Source: an uncultured Rhodocyclaceae bacterium (GTDB lineage Bacteria > Pseudomonadota > Gammaproteobacteria > Burkholderiales > Rhodocyclaceae). From it: DNA of 64,000 bases. Below, in pieces: positions 59,252-64,000 of this stretch. The notes beneath the pieces are model-generated. The model was not told the origin of the DNA and ran no database searches. It worked only from the letters and a program-made list of their open reading frames with translations. The stretch is taken from contig CAKQRL010000006.1 of assembly GCA_934271525.1 (NCBI GenBank), forward strand, positions 22,068-86,067. The letters run 5' to 3'. Each line of letters opens with the position of its first letter. Position 1 is the first letter of the stretch. Position numbers and translations under genes: made by a program.

Positions 59252-60771
59252 ACGCCAAAAAATTTATTGCTAATAACGCCCGCGAGGCTTTGCGCAAGGT
59301 TAAAGAAAGTTTGGGCAATGATGCGGTCATTTTATCCAATCGATCTATTCCGGGCGGCGTGGAAATTTTGGCGGTTGCGCAAAAAGAATTTGATAATGCC
59401 ACGCCGTCTTTTTCTGCGCCCGCACCAGCTGTTGGCGCGCCGCAAAAAAAGAAAAGCACTTTTACGCCGTCTATTGTCTCCAAACATATTTCTGTAACCG
59501 ATGAAGACGATTCAGATTATTCCGCGCTAATTGCCAACGCGCGGCGCAATAATTTTCAAAATGCGCAGATAAAAAAGAACAACAAACCTTTGGGGCAGGT
59601 GATTACGCCCTCAATGACGCAGATTTTGCAAGCCACCGCCGCGCGCTTGACCAAACAAATGCAAAACCAAAATCAAAGCCAAAACGTCAAAAAAGTGAAT
59701 TTAGCGGCGAAAGAGACATTCAATTTGCAAAAATCCACGGTAAACGGCAAAAAAATTTCAAAAACCGAATCGCCCAATGCGCCAAACGTGCAAAGCGCTT
59801 TGGCAAACCTTGCGGCGAATGCTTCGGCAAAGCCAAACCGTGCTGATGATGCCCGCCACGATGCTTTGATGCGCGAAATCCAAGATTTGCGCACTTTGGT
59901 GAGCCAACAACTTGCAGGCTTTGCGTGGGGTTTGAATCAAAAAAGCGCACCGATGAAAAACGAAATGTTGGCGTGGATGCTCAATTCTGGCTTTTCGCCG
60001 CAATTCACGCGCGATTTGTTAAACGATATGCCCACAACATCAGACCGCGCAGAAGCGAGCCAATGGGTGCAAAGCGCGGTTGATCGGGCGCTATCTATTG
60101 CCGATTCGGAATCGGATATTATTGCCCAAGGCGGAATTTTTGCACTTGTTGGCCCAACAGGTGTGGGCAAAACCACCACCGCCGCCAAATTGGCAGCGCG
60201 CGCGGTTTTAAAATACGGGGCAGACAAAGTGGCATTGATTACAACCGACAACTACCGCGTTGGTGCGCACGAGCAACTGCGAATCTACGGGCGCATTTTG
60301 GGCGTGGTTGTTTTTTTAGCCAAAGACAGCCGCGATTTGCAACAAACCTTGATGGAATTGCGCTCCAAACATTTGGTGTTGATTGACACCATGGGCATGA
60401 GCCAGCGCGACAAAATGGTTGCTGAACTCACCACAATGTTATCCAACAATTTTGTGCAACGCATTATGTTGTTAAACGCCACTTCCCAAGGCGATACTTT
60501 GGATGATGTTGTCCACGCCTATATGGGTTCAGGTGTGGCAGGTTGCATTTTGACCAAAACGGACGAAGCGGCTGGGGTTGCAAGCGCTTTGGATGTGATT
60601 ATGCGCCACAAAATGCGCCTGCATTATATTTCCAACGGTCAGCGCGTTCCGCAAGATTTGCATTTGCCCAATCGCGGTTATTTGATGCACCGCGCCTTTA
60701 AAAGCATAGCGGATGATTCGGCGCACCATTTGGCAGGCATTGAACCTGCGTATCGCATGGGCGCTTATTAA
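59248..60771 (+). CDS. flhF: Flagellar placement GTPase FlhF
   Basis: FlhF is an SRP-type GTPase that sets polar flagellum position. The 507-residue protein begins MNAKKFIANNAREALRKVKE, has an N-domain linker of low conservation (about 70-200), and the GTPase with [18 protein letters not shown] (P-loop) and ITTDNYRVGAHEQLRIYG. The G3 motif reads IDTMGMSQRD instead of the usual IDTAGMSQRD. TKTDEA is the G4 motif. In the linker, one dispersed repeat encodes KSTVNGKK. Confidence 0.94.
   Translation: MNAKKFIANNAREALRKVKESLGNDAVILSNRSIPGGVEILAVAQKEFDNATPSFSAPAPAVGAPQKKKSTFTPSIVSKHISVTDEDDSDYSALIANARRNNFQNAQIKKNNKPLGQVITPSMTQILQATAARLTKQMQNQNQSQNVKKVNLAAKETFNLQKSTVNGKKISKTESPNAPNVQSALANLAANASAKPNRADDARHDALMREIQDLRTLVSQQLAGFAWGLNQKSAPMKNEMLAWMLNSGFSPQFTRDLLNDMPTTSDRAEASQWVQSAVDRALSIADSESDIIAQGGIFALVGPTGVGKTTTAAKLAARAVLKYGADKVALITTDNYRVGAHEQLRIYGRILGVVVFLAKDSRDLQQTLMELRSKHLVLIDTMGMSQRDKMVAELTTMLSNNFVQRIMLLNATSQGDTLDDVVHAYMGSGVAGCILTKTDEAAGVASALDVIMRHKMRLHYISNGQRVPQDLHLPNRGYLMHRAFKSIADDSAHHLAGIEPAYRMGAY
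59734..59745. repeat. Single repeat copy inside flhF
   Basis: TCCACGGTAAAC followed by GGCAAAAAAATTTCAAAAACC, encoding STVNGKKISK in the variable linker of FlhF. Confidence 0.65.
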
Positions 60772-60789
60772 AAGGCGGGAGACAAAATC

Positions 60790-61545
60790 GTGGCTGATTT
60801 TTACACCGACCAAGCCGAAGGGTTGCGCCGATTGATGGGGCGCATTCCTTTTCAAGTGATTGCTTTTGGACAAAGTTCGGCAAAAATTGGGCAAAGCACC
60901 TTGATTGCCAATGTTGCACTGCGGCTTGCGCGTTTGGGGCGCAACGTTTTGATTTTGGATGAACATTCGGATGCTGGCATTTTGCATTATTTTGGCAAAC
61001 CTTATTCCCGCGTTTTGCAAAGTTTAACAACCCATGTTCGCGCCTTAAAAATAGATGCGCAAACACAACCTTATTTCAAACGTCTTTTAAACATTGACCC
61101 GCCGATTGACACCGTTTTGATTGATGGCGCAGTGGCTTCGGTTTCTTCTTGGTTGTTGCATGCGGATGAAGTGATTTTGAGCGTCAACACGCATTCCCAA
61201 TCGGTTTCAACCGCTTACCAAATGATTCAAACATTGAGTCAGAACGGTATTAAACATTCCAACCTTTTTGTGAATTTGGTAGAAAACCCCAAACAAGCGT
61301 ATTTTACATTTGAAAAACTCTCGCAAACCTTGCAAAATCGGCAAATTGCACAATTACATTCGGCGGGATTTTTATGTTTTGACCCCTTGATTGCGCAAAC
61401 GGTCAATACGGGTTCGCCTTTTTTAAAACATCATCCCGATTCACAAAGCGCACAAATTTATTACAATTTCGCTGAAAATTTGCAAAATATGGACGAAGGG
61501 CGCTACGCCAATTTGGATCAATTTTTAGAACGGATACCGGCATAA
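60790..61545 (+). CDS. flhG: FlhG/FleN-like flagellar number regulator with a degenerate P-loop
   Basis: A 251-residue MinD-like protein at the position of flhG/fleN between flhF and fliA. TDQAEGLRRLM is the N-terminal FlhG motif that in other bacteria stimulates FlhF GTPase. The ATPase P-loop, normally GGKGGVGKTN, reads GQSSAKIGQST, lacking the catalytic lysine pattern, and the switch block is LILDEHSD. The form LDE rather than LDAD recalls betaproteobacterial FlhG. GTG 60790 with a GGGAG box is the start. It may bind FlhF without hydrolysing ATP. Confidence 0.82.
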   Translation: MADFYTDQAEGLRRLMGRIPFQVIAFGQSSAKIGQSTLIANVALRLARLGRNVLILDEHSDAGILHYFGKPYSRVLQSLTTHVRALKIDAQTQPYFKRLLNIDPPIDTVLIDGAVASVSSWLLHADEVILSVNTHSQSVSTAYQMIQTLSQNGIKHSNLFVNLVENPKQAYFTFEKLSQTLQNRQIAQLHSAGFLCFDPLIAQTVNTGSPFLKHHPDSQSAQIYYNFAENLQNMDEGRYANLDQFLERIPA

Positions 61546-62265
61546 ATGTATACCGCAAGCGGCAAACCCGACAAAGACCAACAATTGGAGAGTTATCTGC
61601 CATTGGTCAAACGTTTGGCATTTCAAATGGCTGCCAAACTGCCGTCAAATGTAGAGGTTGATGATTTAATCCAAAACGGCTTAATCGGCTTGATGGACGC
61701 TTTAAACCGCTTTCAAGAAATGGGCGCACAATTTGAAACTTACGCCACATCGCGCATCAAAGGCGCGATGTTGGATAGCTTGCGCCAAGACGATACTTTG
61801 CCCAGATTGTTGCGCCAAGAAATGCGCAAAATTGAAAAGGGCATTCGGGAACTAGAACAACAATTCAAACGCCCGCCCTCTGAGGCTGAAATTGCCGCGC
61901 ATTTGAAAATGCCATTAGCCCAATACCAAAAAATTTTGCAAGATGCCAAAGGTCATCAAGTGGTTTATTTTGACGATTTGATGAACGATGAGGAAGGCGA
62001 AGATTTTTTAGAGCGCTATTTGGAAGATCCTTCGCAAAACCCTGCGGAAATTTTGGATTCTAATGATTTTAAGCGCGAACTTGCCGCTGCCATCAACCGC
62101 CTTCCCGAGCGCGAAAAATTGATGATGGCGCTTTATTACGAACAAGATTTGAATTTAAAAGAAGTGGGCGCGGTGTTGGATGTGAGCGAATCGCGCGTGT
62201 GTCAAATGCACAGCCAAGCGGTGGCGCGCCTTCGTGCTACTTTACAAAGGAAAATGCAAGATTAA
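61546..62265 (+). CDS. fliA: Flagellar sigma factor FliA (sigma 28)
   Basis: Sigma 28 drives late flagellar genes such as flagellin and motor genes. The 239-residue protein has region 2 (VEVDDLIQNGLIGLMDALNRF and FETYATSRIKGAMLD), region 3 (LRQEMRKIEKGIRELEQQF) and region 4 (RLPEREKLMMALYYEQDLNL, then a helix-turn-helix with SESRVCQMHSQA). Its ATG follows the flhG stop immediately (TAAATG). Confidence 0.95.
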   Translation: MYTASGKPDKDQQLESYLPLVKRLAFQMAAKLPSNVEVDDLIQNGLIGLMDALNRFQEMGAQFETYATSRIKGAMLDSLRQDDTLPRLLRQEMRKIEKGIRELEQQFKRPPSEAEIAAHLKMPLAQYQKILQDAKGHQVVYFDDLMNDEEGEDFLERYLEDPSQNPAEILDSNDFKRELAAAINRLPEREKLMMALYYEQDLNLKEVGAVLDVSESRVCQMHSQAVARLRATLQRKMQD

Positions 62266-62291
62266 AAAACGATTTTTCAAAAAAATTCAGC

Positions 62292-62347
62292 GTTTACCGT
62301 GGAAAATCGCAAAATTTTGCAAAAACTTGCAAAAATCCACGGTAAAC
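62292..62347. repeat. Repeat pair in the reversed geometry between fliA and motC
   Basis: GTTTACCGTGGA (62292-62303) then TCCACGGTAAAC (62336-62347). Here the A/T modules lie outside the pair (TTTTTCAAAAAAATTC on the left, CAAAATTTTCAAAAAAC on the right). No che genes occupy this 104-base gap. Confidence 0.78.
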
Positions 62348-62369
62348 GCTTCAAAATTTTCAAAAAACA

Positions 62370-63116
62370 ATGGATAAATTCAGTTGGTTCGGTTTAATTT
62401 TGGGTTTTGCGGCGGTAATTACCGCGCAAGTTTTGGAAGGCGCCATGCTGGGCTCGCTCTTCCAATCCACGGCTTTTTTGATTGTGGTCGGCGGCACAGT
62501 GGGCGCTGTGATGTTGCAAACTGCTTGGCCAGTTTTTAAAGCGGGCTTTCAAATGGCCAAATGGGTGTTCGTGGGCTACAACACAGATTTGCAAAGCGAT
62601 TGGCTAAACATTGTGCGTTGGAGTCAATTCGCCCGCCGCGATGGTTTATTAGCCTTGGAACAATTTGCCACACGCCACAATGATCCTTTTGTGCGCGAAG
62701 GTTTGCAGTTGTTAATTGACGCCACAGATCCCGAAGTGATGCGCGAAATTTTGACAATTAAAATTGAACAAAGCGAATTAGAAATGCATCGCGCTGCACG
62801 CATTTGGGAGAGCGCCGGCAGTTATTCCCCAACTTTTGGCATTTTGGGTGCGGTCATTGGTTTAATCCACGTGATGGAAAATTTAACCGATCCTTCCAAA
62901 TTGGGTTCGGGCATTGCTGTGGCGTTTGTTGCCACCGTTTATGGCGTAGGTTTTGCAAATCTTTTGTATTTGCCGATTTACGGCAAATTGTGTTTTTATA
63001 TTGACCGCATCACCGCGCGCCGCGAAATGTTTGTGGAAGCTTTTGTTTGCATTGCCCAAGGGCATCACCCGCGCTTGATTGAATCGCGCTTAAAAGGTTT
63101 TATGCAAAATGCTTAA
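62370..63116 (+). CDS. motC: Flagellar motor stator protein MotC (MotA family)
   Basis: MotA/PomA/MotC form the ion channel ring of the flagellar stator. The 248-residue protein has four membrane helices (about 5-25, 32-52, 150-170, 182-205) and a cytoplasmic loop with charged residues. GGTVGAVMLQ and GILGAVIGLIHVMENL with the proline/glycine pattern are typical. It overlaps motD by eight bases, as in Pseudomonas motCD. Confidence 0.93.
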   Translation: MDKFSWFGLILGFAAVITAQVLEGAMLGSLFQSTAFLIVVGGTVGAVMLQTAWPVFKAGFQMAKWVFVGYNTDLQSDWLNIVRWSQFARRDGLLALEQFATRHNDPFVREGLQLLIDATDPEVMREILTIKIEQSELEMHRAARIWESAGSYSPTFGILGAVIGLIHVMENLTDPSKLGSGIAVAFVATVYGVGFANLLYLPIYGKLCFYIDRITARREMFVEAFVCIAQGHHPRLIESRLKGFMQNA

Positions 63117-63921
63117 AAAACGCAAACGCATCAAAGCCCGCAATGACCGCAACCGTTGGTTGGTTTCGTATGCGGATTTTATTACGCTGTTGTTTGCGTT
63201 TTTTGTGGTGATGTATGCCTTGTCTTCCATCAACGAAAACAAATACAAAACTTTATCCACCGCTATTGAAGCGGCATTCAAATCGCCTGCGGGTTTTGTG
63301 AATACGCGCAATTTAATAGATTTGCCAGATAAGCCCAACGCCGCACAGTCCATTCCAAACGAACCCAGCTTAAACGCCCGAAAAACCGAAACAATAGAAG
63401 ATTCCAAAGAAGTGGCGCGTCAAAAAATGAAATCTTTGGCAAACGATATTATGAGCGCTTTGGAACCCTTGGTAAAAGCGGGCAAAGTGCGCTTGTTGGA
63501 AAACAGCCGCGGCGTGACGGTAGAAATCAACGACAGCGTTTTGTTTGCCGTGGGGCAGGCGAATTTGCAAGCTGAATCGGCGGATGCGCTCAAAGCGGTG
63601 GCGCAAATTTTGGCGCGCACACGTTTTCCCATTACCATTGAAGGCCACACGGACAATGCGCCCATTGCCACAGCGCAATTTCCTTCCAACTGGGAACTTT
63701 CGGCGGTGCGCGCCACAACGGTTTTGCGTTTGTTTAATGCAATGGGCGTGAATGCTTCGCAACTCACCGCAATTGGTTATGGCGACACACGCCCGGTTGA
63801 AACCAACGCCACGCCAGAAGGTCGCGCCCGCAATCGCCGCGTGAGCATTTTAATCGATTCGGTGCGTCCCGAAGAACCCACCGAATTGAGCGAAGCAGAA
63901 ACCGAAATTGCAAACGAATAA
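63109..63921 (+). CDS. motD: Flagellar motor stator protein MotD (MotB family)
   Basis: MotB-type stator subunit with one membrane helix: NRWLVSYADFITLLFAFFVV contains the ion-binding aspartate (YAD). A periplasmic OmpA-like peptidoglycan-binding domain follows from about residue 145 (ITIEGHTDNAPIATAQFPSN, ELSAVRATTVLR and GRARNRRVSI). The 270-residue length is normal. The helix alone does not settle H+ or Na+ use; an Na+ economy is suggested by nqr. The stop is followed by a repeat pair. Confidence 0.93.
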   Translation: MLKKRKRIKARNDRNRWLVSYADFITLLFAFFVVMYALSSINENKYKTLSTAIEAAFKSPAGFVNTRNLIDLPDKPNAAQSIPNEPSLNARKTETIEDSKEVARQKMKSLANDIMSALEPLVKAGKVRLLENSRGVTVEINDSVLFAVGQANLQAESADALKAVAQILARTRFPITIEGHTDNAPIATAQFPSNWELSAVRATTVLRLFNAMGVNASQLTAIGYGDTRPVETNATPEGRARNRRVSILIDSVRPEEPTELSEAETEIANE

Positions 63922-63923
63922 TT

Positions 63924-63974
63924 TCCACGGTGAACGTTTTATTTTTTTGAAAAAAATAAACGGTTTACCGTGGA
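63924..63974. repeat. Inverted repeat pair after motD
   Basis: TCCACGGTGAAC (63924-63935) and GTTTACCGTGGA (63963-63974), loop with TATTTTTTTGAAAAAAATA, two bases after the motD stop. A likely terminator of the flagellar run; the last bases of the window show no further gene. Confidence 0.78.
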
Positions 63975-64000
63975 AAATCTTATTTTTTGGCAAATTCACC

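Overview
The window is about 64 kb of a flagellated, Gram-negative proteobacterium with moderately low GC. Gene content and order (pheA-hisC-tyrA, pyrR-pyrB-inactive pyrC, pilGHIJ-chpA, flhB-flhA-flhF-flhG-fliA-motC-motD, a Na+-translocating NQR) fit a beta- or gammaproteobacterium. The FlhG-like protein looks more beta-like, but I cannot name a genus.

Layout: 1-4.2 kb is the end of the nqr operon. 4.3-8.7 kb is a type III restriction-modification system whose mod gene is broken by a one-base frameshift at a poly-C tract. 8.7-29.3 kb is one long minus-strand run: pilG, pilH, pilI, pilJ and a giant repeat-filled chpA, then algH, ruvX, pyrR, pyrB, a NYN-domain gene, an inactive dihydroorotase and a PatB/MalY-type C-S lyase. 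29.5-30.7 kb holds a cytochrome c' / cytochrome b561 pair, followed by glmU and glnD. 34.8-42.8 kb (minus strand) holds pheA, hisC, tyrA, a secreted ATP-dependent DNA ligase (LigE type), rmlB, rmlA, rmlC and a UDP-sugar dehydrogenase homologue that lacks its catalytic cysteine. 42.8-55.7 kb holds valS, a sugar aminotransferase, a GT2 glycosyltransferase, tRNA-Ala, bepA, clpB, a GT8 glycosyltransferase split by 15 CAAT repeats, a Nudix-ThiE fusion, uppP and tRNA-Pro. 56-64 kb is a flagellar cluster. No gene-free stretch exceeds 300 bases.

The main unexplained signal is a 12-base motif, TCCACGGTMAAC, present about 40 times by eye on both strands. It occurs as inverted pairs at gene ends, where it can form terminators, and as single copies inside genes. 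It is followed at a fixed distance by an A/T module. Abundance, pairing, in-gene copies in conserved proteins, the LigE-type ligase and the type IV pilus chemosensory genes together suggest a new DNA uptake sequence for natural transformation.

Two probable phase-variable loci (a CAAT tract in a glycosyltransferase and a C6TC6 tract in mod) suggest a host-adapted lifestyle with switching surface sugars and switching methylation. Both are in the off state in this sequence, and in both one extra repeat unit or one extra base restores a full-length frame.
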